A DNA stretch of 6,349 bases from Pseudomonadota bacterium (lineage in GTDB: Bacteria; Pseudomonadota; Gammaproteobacteria; Enterobacterales; Enterobacteriaceae): contig JAEYFY010000150.1 in NCBI GenBank assembly GCA_023454395.1, positions 1 through 6,349 of the forward strand, written 5' to 3'. The position numbers and the translations under genes were made by a program. This document shows positions 1 to 6,349 of the stretch, piece by piece (the stretch's first letter is position 1; every line of letters starts with the position of its first letter). Below the pieces are notes generated by a model. That model did no database searches and had not been told where the DNA came from. It saw only the letters and a program-made list of their open reading frames with translations.

Positions 1-28
1 ATTACAAAAAAGACTTAATATCTGCCTT

Positions 29-35
29 AAAGGAG
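29..35 (+). promoter_or_regulatory. gntK: gntK ribosome binding site
   Basis: AAAGGAG lies 6 bases before the gntK ATG at 42, which is near-ideal strength and spacing. Only 41 bases upstream of the gene are in view, and they contain no convincing promoter or GntR-type operator. Confidence 0.85.
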
Positions 36-41
36 CATTCT

Positions 42-596
42 ATGAACGATACCCAATCCCTACACCATGTTTTCATCTTAATGGGGGTATCAGGCAGCGG
101 TAAATCTGCGGTCGCAAGTGGTGTAGCACAACGTACAGGTGCTGCTTTTTTGGACGGTGATTTTCTGCATCCGCGCTCAAATATTACTAAAATGGCATCA
201 GGTCACGCTTTAAATGATGAAGATCGTAAACCTTGGCTACAAGCATTAAATGATGCCGCATTTGCAATGCAAAGAACTAATAGTGTTTCATTAATTGTTT
301 GTTCTGCATTGAAAAAACAGTATCGCGATATGTTAAGAGAAGGCAATAAATGCCTGCACTTTTTATATTTAAAAGGTGACTATGAGCTGATTGAAAGTCG
401 CTTAAAAGCACGTAAAGGACACTTCTTTAAACCTCAAATGTTAGTGACTCAATTTGAAACCTTAGAAGAGCCAACAAAAGCTGAAAACGATGTGTATGAA
501 ATTGATATTTCAGTGCCACTTGATGATGTGATTGAAAGTGTAATTAAGACAATAAATTTAGTCACTCAAAAGACTTTTGAAGAGGAAACGGTATGA
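42..596 (+). CDS. gntK: Gluconokinase GntK
   Basis: This cytoplasmic kinase phosphorylates D-gluconate with ATP to 6-phosphogluconate, which feeds the pentose phosphate and Entner-Doudoroff routes. The 184-residue product carries a P-loop GVSGSGKS at residues 15-22, the substrate-side segment LDGDFLHP at 37-44, KMASG...LNDEDRKPWL at about 50-66, CSALKKQYRD at 87-96, and the lid region SRLKARKGHFF at 119-129. These match enteric GntK closely. It is about nine residues longer than E. coli GntK (about 175), through a Glu-rich C-terminus. The ATG is preceded by AAAGGAG (29-35) with a 6-base gap, so the start is secure. Its stop overlaps the gntU start by 4 bases (ATGA). In E. coli the gene order is gntR-gntK-gntU; whether gntR lies upstream here cannot be seen. 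IdnK is the main alternative, but the gntU partner favours GntK. Confidence 0.96.
   Translation: MNDTQSLHHVFILMGVSGSGKSAVASGVAQRTGAAFLDGDFLHPRSNITKMASGHALNDEDRKPWLQALNDAAFAMQRTNSVSLIVCSALKKQYRDMLREGNKCLHFLYLKGDYELIESRLKARKGHFFKPQMLVTQFETLEEPTKAENDVYEIDISVPLDDVIESVIKTINLVTQKTFEEETV
581..586 (+). promoter_or_regulatory. gntU ribosome binding site inside the end of gntK
   Basis: AGAGGA lies 6 bases before the gntU ATG at 593. It is also part of the codons for the Glu-rich C-terminus of GntK. Together with the ATGA stop-start overlap, this indicates translational coupling of the two genes and fixes the gntU start. Confidence 0.85.
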
Positions 597-1930
597 GTAC
601 ATTAACGCTTGTGCTAACCGCGGTTGGCTCGGTTTTATTACTGCTCTTTTTTGTAATGTATGCACGTTTACATGCTTTTATTGCATTAATGATTGTTGCC
701 ATTGGCGCGGGTATTTTCTCAGGTATGCCTTTAGAGAAAATCACACAAACCATGCAAAACGGTATGGGCGGTACTTTAGGTTTCCTCTCCATTGTCGTCG
801 CACTGGGGGCTATGTTTGGTAAGGTGCTACATGAAACAGGGGCATTAGACCAAATCGCGGTGCGATTATTAAAATACTTTGGTGAGAAACGCGCCAACTA
901 CGCATTAGGTATTGCGGGTTTAATTTGTGCTTTACCTCTGTTCTTTGATGTTGCCGTTGTCTTATTAATTGGTGTTGTATTTGCTGTTGCTCGCCGTACG
1001 GGTGGCAACGTGGTGAAAATGGCAATCCCTCTCTTTGCGGGTGTTGCAGGTGCTGCCGCTTTCTTATTACCAGGGCCAACACCAATGCTATTAGCCGACC
1101 AAATGAATGCTGATTTTGGTTGGATGATCTTAATTGGTCTGTGCGCAGCTATTCCGGGAATGTTATTAGCCGGTCCTATTTTCGGTAACTTTATTAGCCG
1201 TTATGTCACCTTAGAATTACCAAAAGATTTATCAGAGCCTAGTTTAGGTCAGAATAAAATGCCTTCTTTTGGTTTCAGTCTTGCACTGGTGTTATTACCT
1301 TTAGTCTTAGTGGGATTCAAAACCATTGGCGCTCGTTTCGTTGAGGAAGGTTCAGAGCTGTACAATGTCCTTGAATTTGTTGGTCATCCTTTTATCGCTA
1401 TTCTTGTGGCTTGTTTAGTGGCTATTTATGGCTTAGCAATCCGCCGTGGTATGAGCAAAGAAAAAGTGATGGAGATTTGTTCTGCTGCAATCCAACCTGC
1501 GGGGATCATTTTATTGGTTACTGGTGCAGGTGGCGTCTTTAAACAAGTGTTAGTCGATTCGGGTGTTGGCCCTGCATTAGGGAATGCGTTAATTGGCGCA
1601 GGTATGCCAATTGCGGTCGCGTGTTTTATTCTGGCAGGTGCAGTACGTGTTATTCAAGGTTCAGCAACGGTGGCTTGTTTAACCGCAGTGGGTTTAGTTT
1701 TACCGGTTATTAATGAGTTGGGCTACAGTGGCGCTCAAATGGCGGCATTATCTGTCTGTATCGCGGGTGGCTCTATTATTCTTAGCCACGTTAATGACTC
1801 TGGTTTCTGGCTATTCGGTAAATTTACTGGGGCAACAGAAGCGCAAACATTAAAGACATGGTCATTAATGGAAACGATTCTTGGCACAACTGGTGCTATT
1901 GTTGGTATGATTTTCTTCGCTTTTTTATAA
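593..1930 (+). CDS. gntU: Gluconate permease GntU (GntP family)
   Basis: This inner-membrane carrier of the GntP family takes up gluconate, probably by proton symport, and supplies GntK. The 445-residue protein is almost exactly the length of E. coli GntU (446) and shares long motifs with it: GGTLGFLSIVVALGAMFGK around 59-77, ALPLFFDVAVVLL at 113-125, PGPTPMLLADQMNADFGWM at 160-178, GAGGVFKQVLVDSGVG at 311-326, RVIQGSATVA at 352-361 and SHVNDSGFWLFGKFTGATEA at 398-417. Hydrophobic segments run through the whole length, as expected for a 12-14 helix transporter. The start ATG at 593 overlaps the gntK stop, with AGAGGA (581-586) six bases upstream. In E. coli GntU is a low-affinity system, and the same is inferred here from similarity. 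The gene ends just before a strong terminator. GntT or another GntP paralogue is possible but less likely. Confidence 0.95.
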   Translation: MSTLTLVLTAVGSVLLLLFFVMYARLHAFIALMIVAIGAGIFSGMPLEKITQTMQNGMGGTLGFLSIVVALGAMFGKVLHETGALDQIAVRLLKYFGEKRANYALGIAGLICALPLFFDVAVVLLIGVVFAVARRTGGNVVKMAIPLFAGVAGAAAFLLPGPTPMLLADQMNADFGWMILIGLCAAIPGMLLAGPIFGNFISRYVTLELPKDLSEPSLGQNKMPSFGFSLALVLLPLVLVGFKTIGARFVEEGSELYNVLEFVGHPFIAILVACLVAIYGLAIRRGMSKEKVMEICSAAIQPAGIILLVTGAGGVFKQVLVDSGVGPALGNALIGAGMPIAVACFILAGAVRVIQGSATVACLTAVGLVLPVINELGYSGAQMAALSVCIAGGSIILSHVNDSGFWLFGKFTGATEAQTLKTWSLMETILGTTGAIVGMIFFAFL

Positions 1931-1956
1931 AATTAAATCTTTATCTTCTTGTAATT

Positions 1957-1982
1957 AGCGCGTCTTTTGACGCGCTTTTTTT
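1957..1982 (+). terminator. Rho-independent terminator of gntKU
   Basis: A perfect 8-bp stem, AGCGCGTC (1957-1964) with GACGCGCT (1969-1976), closes a TTTT loop and runs into a seven-T stretch (1976-1982). It begins 26 bases after the gntU stop, so it should end the gluconate transcript and separate it from the downstream CZB gene. Confidence 0.93.
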
Positions 1983-2080
1983 CATTGCTATAAATGGCTA
2001 TCAAATATGACAGAAAATATCCCGTTTCTCATTAATCTATAGGTTTCTTTATTAAGTGGGCAAACTAGGGCTGTTATTTT

Positions 2081-3019
2081 ATGGTTGACTATAATTCGCT
2101 TTTTATTAAACACACGGATTGTAATATCCACACTATCACGCTAATTCGAGATTCAATTTTAGCATCAAGTAATAAGCTACAAGATAAGCTCAGTTTGCTT
2201 GATGAAATGGAACATCTCTTTAGCCAAATGTTGGATAATTCGCAATCATTGACTCAATTTCTAAATGAAGTGGATGCGCATTTTACGCATAGCCGAAAAG
2301 AGATAGACGATTTTTCAAGTTGGCTGAAGAAAATTAAAGATAGTGCTAGCAATATTGATAGGCTTTCTAGTCAGGCGAATCTTTTATCAATTAATTCAGC
2401 AATTGAAGCTGGACACATCGGGCGTGAAGGGGCGGGATTTTCAGTCTTAGCCCAAGAGATGAAAAAGTTATCATTAGAAATCCAGAAGCAAGCTTCTTCT
2501 ATTGCCAGCATTAATAATAATTTAGGCGCTCGTTTTATTCCTGTTAAAGAAACCACAGAAAAAAACCAACAGCAGGTTCAACAAGTTAAAACACTGGTTG
2601 AAGAAGGGCATCAAAATTTAACGTCACTGTCAGAACAAGCTAGCGAGCTTAAACATATTTTTACCTTCCTTTCGATGCAACAGTTTTTTAATACGGTCAA
2701 ACTTGATCATGTTTTATGGAAAGAAGCGATTTATATCCATTTATTAAATAATGATGATGAACACTGTGTTAATCAGCATACAGAGTGCCGTTTAGGCAAA
2801 TGGTATTATCAAGGTGATGGACGGAAATTTGCTGGTACAGAGGCTTTTCGGCGTTTAGAAGAGCCGCATAAGTTAGTGCATGAATGCGGACGTTTAGCAT
2901 TAAAGGCCAATATAGAAGATAATCAAGAAGCGGTTGCACACTATATAGAGAAAATGGAACAAGCCAGCGTTGATGTTATCAAATATGTCGATGTTTTATT
3001 AAATTTAGATAATTACTAA
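2081..3019 (+). CDS. Soluble chemoreceptor-like protein with C-terminal CZB domain
   Basis: This predicted cytoplasmic sensor has 312 residues, no signal peptide and no membrane segment. Residues about 20-205 are mostly helical. They include a recognisable methyl-accepting chemotaxis hairpin tip at 96-131: SSQANLLSINSAIEAG, GREGAGF and VLAQEMKKLS, the counterpart of QTNLLALNAAIEAARAGE.GRGFAVVA.EVR.LA. Residues about 205-310 form a chemoreceptor zinc-binding (CZB) domain. Likely zinc ligands are His210, Cys236 (in CRLGKWY), His263 and His267; their spacing of 26, 27 and 4 resembles that in E. coli DgcZ (30, 27, 4). CZB receptors are known to sense zinc or hypochlorous acid (for example H. pylori TlpD), but the signal here is unknown. 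The hairpin is shorter than in ordinary receptors and no HAMP domain is seen. The start has only a weak AGGG (2067-2070), 10 bases upstream. It stands alone between two terminators. Coupling to CheA/CheW is inferred, not shown. Confidence 0.88.
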   Translation: MVDYNSLFIKHTDCNIHTITLIRDSILASSNKLQDKLSLLDEMEHLFSQMLDNSQSLTQFLNEVDAHFTHSRKEIDDFSSWLKKIKDSASNIDRLSSQANLLSINSAIEAGHIGREGAGFSVLAQEMKKLSLEIQKQASSIASINNNLGARFIPVKETTEKNQQQVQQVKTLVEEGHQNLTSLSEQASELKHIFTFLSMQQFFNTVKLDHVLWKEAIYIHLLNNDDEHCVNQHTECRLGKWYYQGDGRKFAGTEAFRRLEEPHKLVHECGRLALKANIEDNQEAVAHYIEKMEQASVDVIKYVDVLLNLDNY

Positions 3020-3043
3020 CTTGATGAATAAAACAACAAAAAT

Positions 3044-3068
3044 AAAAAGGAGCGATAAGCTCCTTTTT
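3044..3068. terminator. Bidirectional terminator between converging genes
   Basis: A 10-bp perfect inverted repeat, AAAAAGGAGC (3044-3053) and GCTCCTTTTT (3059-3068), encloses the loop GATAA. The A-run and T-run make it work as a Rho-independent terminator on either strand. It lies 24 bases after the CZB gene stop on the plus strand and 19 bases after the ape1 stop on the minus strand, so it probably serves both. Confidence 0.9.
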
Positions 3069-3087
3069 GTGTGTTGAACCGCGTGAA

Positions 3088-4320
3088 TTAGCTCTTGTTT
3101 ATTAAGGTATTCAATTGGCTATAAAGTGTATTGGCACTGCTTTCATAACCTTCACGAGAAAGATGAACACCGTCAGGTCTTGCTAAATCATACAGCGCCC
3201 ATGCTTTTATCGAACATTCGCCACCCATATAATCACGCCAATCCCAAAAGAGCGTCTTTTCCTGTTGAGCCACTTCTTTTTGAATTCTGATAATATCACT
3301 TAGCCATTGAGGCTGTTGTGAACGGCAATCAGGTGCTTCTTTATTTTTAATAGAGTCCGAAGGTCCAATTAATAAAATAGCGCTATTAGGCGCTTGCTGG
3401 CGGATCTGACGAATTTTATCGGTTAGCTGTTGGCGATAGGCGCTCAAATCGAAAGTGTCATTAAACGCTTCATTGGTGCCATACGCTAAAATCACCATAT
3501 CAGGATTTAATTGACCGAGTGTTTCAGTCCATTGCATACCCCATTTATCCATCATATTTATGGTGGCACCATTAATGCCTAATGAGGAAAGCATTACACC
3601 AGGCTGTTGATTGGTTATCAACCAACCGCCTAATTTAACGGGCTGATTTTTGCTGATGGTAATACTAACAGGGAATGTCATGGCTGTTGGGTTTGAAAAC
3701 TGCCATTTACCTTGCGTTTGCGATAATGAAAGGACTTTGTTTGTCGATGACTGTACATTCACTTGAGCCGCTGTTGGGGCTTTATAGAGCGCTTGTAATT
3801 GATAACGTTGTTGAGTAACTGGATTTTCAGATAACTGCAATTTTGCCCATTTCGCTTGAGGTTCACTAATAAAACCCCCTAATGGAAAATCAGGATCGCT
3901 ATCTTTTCTGCTTGAAAGCAGTGTCCATGCTTTTTTGTCACTTTGGTATTGTACGTTTGCAATACGCTGACCTGCGATACTCGTCGGAGGAATAAAACCG
4001 ATACCACCATTACCATAGTCAGCCTGAAAACGTTCACGCAACTTACCACTGAAAAAATCAGCCGCAGTATGGGAATCCCCTAACTGAACAATGTGTACAG
4101 TTTGACGGCCTTGCTGTAATTTCTTAACAAAGCCTGCAAAATGCGGATCGTGATAGTTGTAAAGTTGTCTTGAACCATCAGCAGGTAATACTGAGGGGGT
4201 CGGTAACTTCACTGTTTTTTCAGTTTCTTGGTTACAAGCGACTAAGAGTGAAACCAAGGCCAGTATGATTGAACTACTGACTAAGGTTTTACGCTCAAGG
4301 ATGTGCGTTAGTTGTTTCAT
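3088..4320 (-). CDS. ape1: O-acetylpeptidoglycan esterase Ape1, predicted lipoprotein
   Basis: This SGNH-fold esterase is expected to remove O-acetyl groups from N-acetylmuramic acid in the periplasm, letting lytic transglycosylases act. The 410-residue product begins with a signal peptide ending in the lipobox LVAC, with Cys29 lipidated; Asn30 at the next position does not suggest retention in the inner membrane, so the outer membrane is likely. SGNH blocks: LGDSH at 80-84 (Ser83 nucleophile), GINGA at 248-252, YGTNE at 280-284 (Asn283), and DGVH at 383-386 (Asp383, His386). The long stretch between blocks I and II (about 110-245) matches the inserted carbohydrate-binding-like domain known in Neisseria Ape1. 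It is last in patA-patB-ape1 and overlaps patB by 26 bases. An in-frame TAA directly precedes the ATG, so no longer start exists, and the upstream ribosome site is weak. The esterase assignment comes from motifs and context. Confidence 0.88.
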   Translation of the reverse strand: MKQLTHILERKTLVSSSIILALVSLLVACNQETEKTVKLPTPSVLPADGSRQLYNYHDPHFAGFVKKLQQGRQTVHIVQLGDSHTAADFFSGKLRERFQADYGNGGIGFIPPTSIAGQRIANVQYQSDKKAWTLLSSRKDSDPDFPLGGFISEPQAKWAKLQLSENPVTQQRYQLQALYKAPTAAQVNVQSSTNKVLSLSQTQGKWQFSNPTAMTFPVSITISKNQPVKLGGWLITNQQPGVMLSSLGINGATINMMDKWGMQWTETLGQLNPDMVILAYGTNEAFNDTFDLSAYRQQLTDKIRQIRQQAPNSAILLIGPSDSIKNKEAPDCRSQQPQWLSDIIRIQKEVAQQEKTLFWDWRDYMGGECSIKAWALYDLARPDGVHLSREGYESSANTLYSQLNTLINKS

Positions 4321-5497
4321 TTACAATAACCGTGTTTTTATCTTTTACATCATCAACTGCATTATCTTCTTTTGTTTCTTCTTGAAGATGAATACGTGAG
4401 AATACGTGTTGAGCAATAATTTGCTGACCTTTTAAGCTAAAATGAATGCCATCACCGGCTCTTAACTTAACACGACTGCTACCATCTCCCATATAATCAG
4501 AATAAATATCTTTTTCATATTTAAACATATCATTGACGGAAAGGTAAATTTCGCCCATTTTTTCAGCTTCTTCACGGTAAAGTTTATCAAGATATGCCAT
4601 ACCTTCAGATAACTTCTGCTTACGCATATTAGGTGGCCCAACCCAAATAACCGTGACATTATTCTGTCTGGCATTTTCTATAATGCTGGCAATTCGCGCA
4701 CGGTAGGCTGATTCCCATGCTTCACTTGCAAATTTTAAGTAACGCCCTCCACCATCAGGTGGCATATCCCAAGGATCGTTAGGCCCTAAAAAGACCACTA
4801 ATAATTTAATGGTGTCGTCACTGGCTAATCGCGTTGCAATCGTTTGAGGCCAATTGAAAAAGCGAGGATAGGCAAGCCCTGTACTTTGCTTACTTAAATC
4901 AATACTGCTGATGTTGTAATCCGTTTGCAGTTGACGCTTAAGTAAAGGAGCAACACCTTGCATCATTGAATCGCCAGCAAATAAGACTTTATCTTGAGGT
5001 GACAAGATAATTTCTGTTTTCTGAACGATAGGCTTTAAGGCTTCCAAAGCAGCATCAGACACATCCGTAACTGAATGGTAAGGTAATCCCCCCATTGCTT
5101 GTTTACGCTGTAATAATTGCGGAAAGCGTTGCGTTAATTGGGATGCTGGTCGTGTATAACCATTAAAGAAATGCAATCCCACCGCAAAGCCTTCTGGAAG
5201 TTGCTCCAACGTAGAGCTTTGTTCTATTGGCTTTGCCTGATTATCAGGATGATTAACTTGTAGATAATCACCATAGCTTTCTATCGCAACAAATACGCCA
5301 TCACGCAGTTGTCCTCCCACTTGCCAAGCATAATAGTGAGAAAGCCCAGACCAAGGCGCAGGGCGATGATATTGCTGTTGCCAAAAGCGCTCTAGTGATG
5401 TTTGGTTTAGCCAAATCAGCAAGAGGGTGCTAAATAGCACCATTAAAGCGACTTTTGCTGTCTTTTTTAAGTTTGAGCAGAAATCAAAAGCTGGCAT
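4295..5497 (-). CDS. patB: Peptidoglycan O-acetyltransferase PatB (SGNH/DUF459 family)
   Basis: PatB moves acetyl groups onto the C6 hydroxyl of N-acetylmuramic acid in the periplasm, using acetyl exported by PatA. With the start chosen here the protein has 400 residues. A short basic N-terminus (LKKTAK) precedes a single membrane anchor at about 15-30, and the rest should face the periplasm. SGNH motifs: GDSMMQG at 175-181 (Ser177), GPND at 238-241 (Asn240), and DGIHF at 349-353 (Asp349, His352), as in Neisseria PatB. It is longer than gonococcal PatB (about 327), mainly from the region before the first motif and a charged C-terminal tail after about 370. An ATG at 5518 would add seven residues, but the ATG at 5497 has AGGA seven bases upstream and leaves only a 14-base overlap with patA, so I prefer it. 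It overlaps ape1 by 26 bases. Confidence 0.9.
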   Translation of the reverse strand: MPAFDFCSNLKKTAKVALMVLFSTLLLIWLNQTSLERFWQQQYHRPAPWSGLSHYYAWQVGGQLRDGVFVAIESYGDYLQVNHPDNQAKPIEQSSTLEQLPEGFAVGLHFFNGYTRPASQLTQRFPQLLQRKQAMGGLPYHSVTDVSDAALEALKPIVQKTEIILSPQDKVLFAGDSMMQGVAPLLKRQLQTDYNISSIDLSKQSTGLAYPRFFNWPQTIATRLASDDTIKLLVVFLGPNDPWDMPPDGGGRYLKFASEAWESAYRARIASIIENARQNNVTVIWVGPPNMRKQKLSEGMAYLDKLYREEAEKMGEIYLSVNDMFKYEKDIYSDYMGDGSSRVKLRAGDGIHFSLKGQQIIAQHVFSRIHLQEETKEDNAVDDVKDKNTVIVNETTNAHP

Positions 5498-6349
5498 AAA
5501 TAAATCCTGGCACCCCATCTGGAGACAACATAAAAATAATTGTGAGGATCAACGCAAGTGGTAGAGGATAAACATACCACGGCACTCTTTTCTCAAGACG
5601 AGCTACAATATCCTTTAAGGTGACAAAGCAAGGGTAAAGTAAGAAAAGTCCCCAGAACATAAAGAGGGTTAAGCCTTCTGCTTGTAATGATGCCCAAGCA
5701 CCCGCACTAAAGAGTTGCTGTATTAGGATCAAAGCATCTCCCACGGTTTGACTGCGGAAAAAGATCCACGCAAAGCAAACAAAGTGGAACGTGATGATCC
5801 ATGACAACAACATATTTAACGAAGATAACGCAGTGGGTGGCGCATTTTTCTTCACCGGGAACAGGCGGTGTTTAATATTTAATAACACCACACCAATACC
5901 GTGAATGGCACCCCAAATAATAAAGGTCATTGCTGCGCCATGCCACAATCCTGAAATCACCATCGCAGCAAAAGCATTGAAGTTTTGTCTAATGACTCCT
6001 TTACGATTACCCCCTAAAGGAATATAGACGTAATCGCGAATAAAGGTAGATAAACTAATATGCCAGCGACGCCAGAAATCAGCCAAGTTTATCGCTAAAT
6101 ACGGGGCATTAAAGTTACGAGGTACGGCAAAGCCAAGTAATAAGGCAATACCTGTAACAAGATTGGTGTAACCCGAGAAGTTGAAATAGATATGCCACGC
6201 ATAGGCATAGACAGCCGTTAGCACTTGTCCACTTTGCGCTAAATCGGGGGCATTAAATACCGGATCGACATAGTTTGTTGAGAACCAACCACTTAACCAA
6301 AAGAGTTTTGCGATAGCTAAAACAATTAGCATTATCGCCCCTTTATAAT
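5484..6349 (-). CDS. patA: MBOAT-family acetyl exporter PatA (5' end outside window)
   Basis: PatA is a polytopic inner-membrane protein of the membrane-bound O-acyltransferase family. It is expected to carry acetyl groups from the cytoplasm to periplasmic PatB. The frame is open through the right edge, so at least the last 287 residues are present; relatives have roughly 450-500, so about the N-terminal third is missing. Counting from the first visible Met (codon 6332-6330), hallmarks are FSGYTNLVTGIALLLGF at 52-68, DFWRRWHISLSTFIRDYVYI at 85-104, PLGGNR at 105-110, and LWHGAAMTFIIWGAIHG at 129-145 with the conserved MBOAT His131. Several hydrophobic helices follow, and the end GFIYASF fits the family. 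The same family includes the alginate acetylase AlgI and DltB; the following patB and ape1 point to peptidoglycan. It overlaps patB by 14 bases. Confidence 0.88.
   Translation of the reverse strand, partial: YKGAIMLIVLAIAKLFWLSGWFSTNYVDPVFNAPDLAQSGQVLTAVYAYAWHIYFNFSGYTNLVTGIALLLGFAVPRNFNAPYLAINLADFWRRWHISLSTFIRDYVYIPLGGNRKGVIRQNFNAFAAMVISGLWHGAAMTFIIWGAIHGIGVVLLNIKHRLFPVKKNAPPTALSSLNMLLSWIITFHFVCFAWIFFRSQTVGDALILIQQLFSAGAWASLQAEGLTLFMFWGLFLLYPCFVTLKDIVARLEKRVPWYVYPLPLALILTIIFMLSPDGVPGFIYASF
5505..5508 (-). promoter_or_regulatory. patB ribosome binding site inside the end of patA
   Basis: On the minus strand AGGA sits 7 bases before the ATG at 5497. The competing in-frame ATG at 5518 has only pyrimidine-rich sequence (TTGTCTCCAG) before it. 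This decides the patB start and suggests coupling to patA translation, since the site lies within the last patA codons. Confidence 0.7.

Noticed and set aside
1..41. GntR operator or promoter upstream of gntK
   Set aside because: Only a ribosome binding site is clear in these 41 bases; no palindrome resembling the enteric GntR site is visible.
562..1085. Minus-strand open frames at 562-897 and 810-1085 and a plus-strand frame at 577-822
   Set aside because: They lie inside gntK/gntU, their translations have no recognisable motif, and GntU is strongly supported in the true frame.
1983..2080. Promoter for the CZB gene, for example ATGACA at 2007-2012 with an AT-rich block near 2031-2038, or a flagellar sigma-28 site
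   Set aside because: The -35-like hexamer is good, but no matching -10 hexamer stands out at proper spacing, and no GCCGATAA-like element is present. A promoter must lie here after the terminator, but I cannot place it.
2371..2556. Minus-strand open frame inside the CZB gene
   Set aside because: It is antisense to the conserved hairpin tip region, with no motif and no reason to prefer it.
4462..4674. Minus-strand open frame in another phase inside patB
   Set aside because: It overlaps the conserved C-terminal half of PatB including the Asp-His motif; the translation is a frame-shifted shadow.
6330..6349. Met at 6332 as a true patA start, with AAAGGGG-like sequence upstream
   Set aside because: The frame stays open to the window edge, and the protein from this Met lacks the N-terminal third of the MBOAT family. 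The purine stretch is coding sequence.

Overview
The window looks like chromosomal DNA from an AT-rich member of the Enterobacterales, most likely Proteus or a close relative in the Morganellaceae. This is inferred from two things: gluconate genes that are near-identical in layout and motifs to the enteric gntK and gntU, and a peptidoglycan O-acetylation cluster of the kind known from Proteus, Providencia, Neisseria and Campylobacter. I did not confirm the species by any search. I see no mobile elements, tRNA, rRNA or CRISPR, and every gene looks intact except the one cut by the right edge.

Layout. Positions 42-1930 (+) hold a two-gene gluconate unit: gntK (gluconokinase) and gntU (gluconate permease), joined by an ATGA overlap and closed by a strong hairpin terminator at 1957-1982. 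Positions 2081-3019 (+) hold a single gene for a soluble, chemoreceptor-like protein with a short methyl-accepting signalling core and a C-terminal CZB zinc-binding domain. It converges on the next unit, and a bidirectional terminator (3044-3068) lies in the 68-base gap. Positions 3088-6349 (-) hold, in transcription order from the right edge, patA (MBOAT acetyl exporter, 5' end missing), patB (membrane-anchored SGNH-fold O-acetyltransferase) and ape1 (lipoprotein SGNH-fold O-acetylpeptidoglycan esterase). All three overlap by short stretches.

How the genes work together. GntU imports gluconate and GntK phosphorylates it to 6-phosphogluconate. PatA is expected to pass acetyl groups across the inner membrane, PatB to place them on the C6 hydroxyl of N-acetylmuramic acid, and Ape1 to remove them. 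This modification controls sensitivity of the wall to lysozyme and to the cell's own lytic transglycosylases. The CZB protein is a separate one-gene unit with no functional link to either neighbour that the sequence shows.

Nothing here is clearly a new system. The least ordinary item is the CZB protein, because of its compact, apparently interrupted signalling hairpin and its extra cysteines and histidines around the zinc site. The tight overlaps in patA-patB-ape1 and the charged C-terminal tail of PatB are the next most interesting points.
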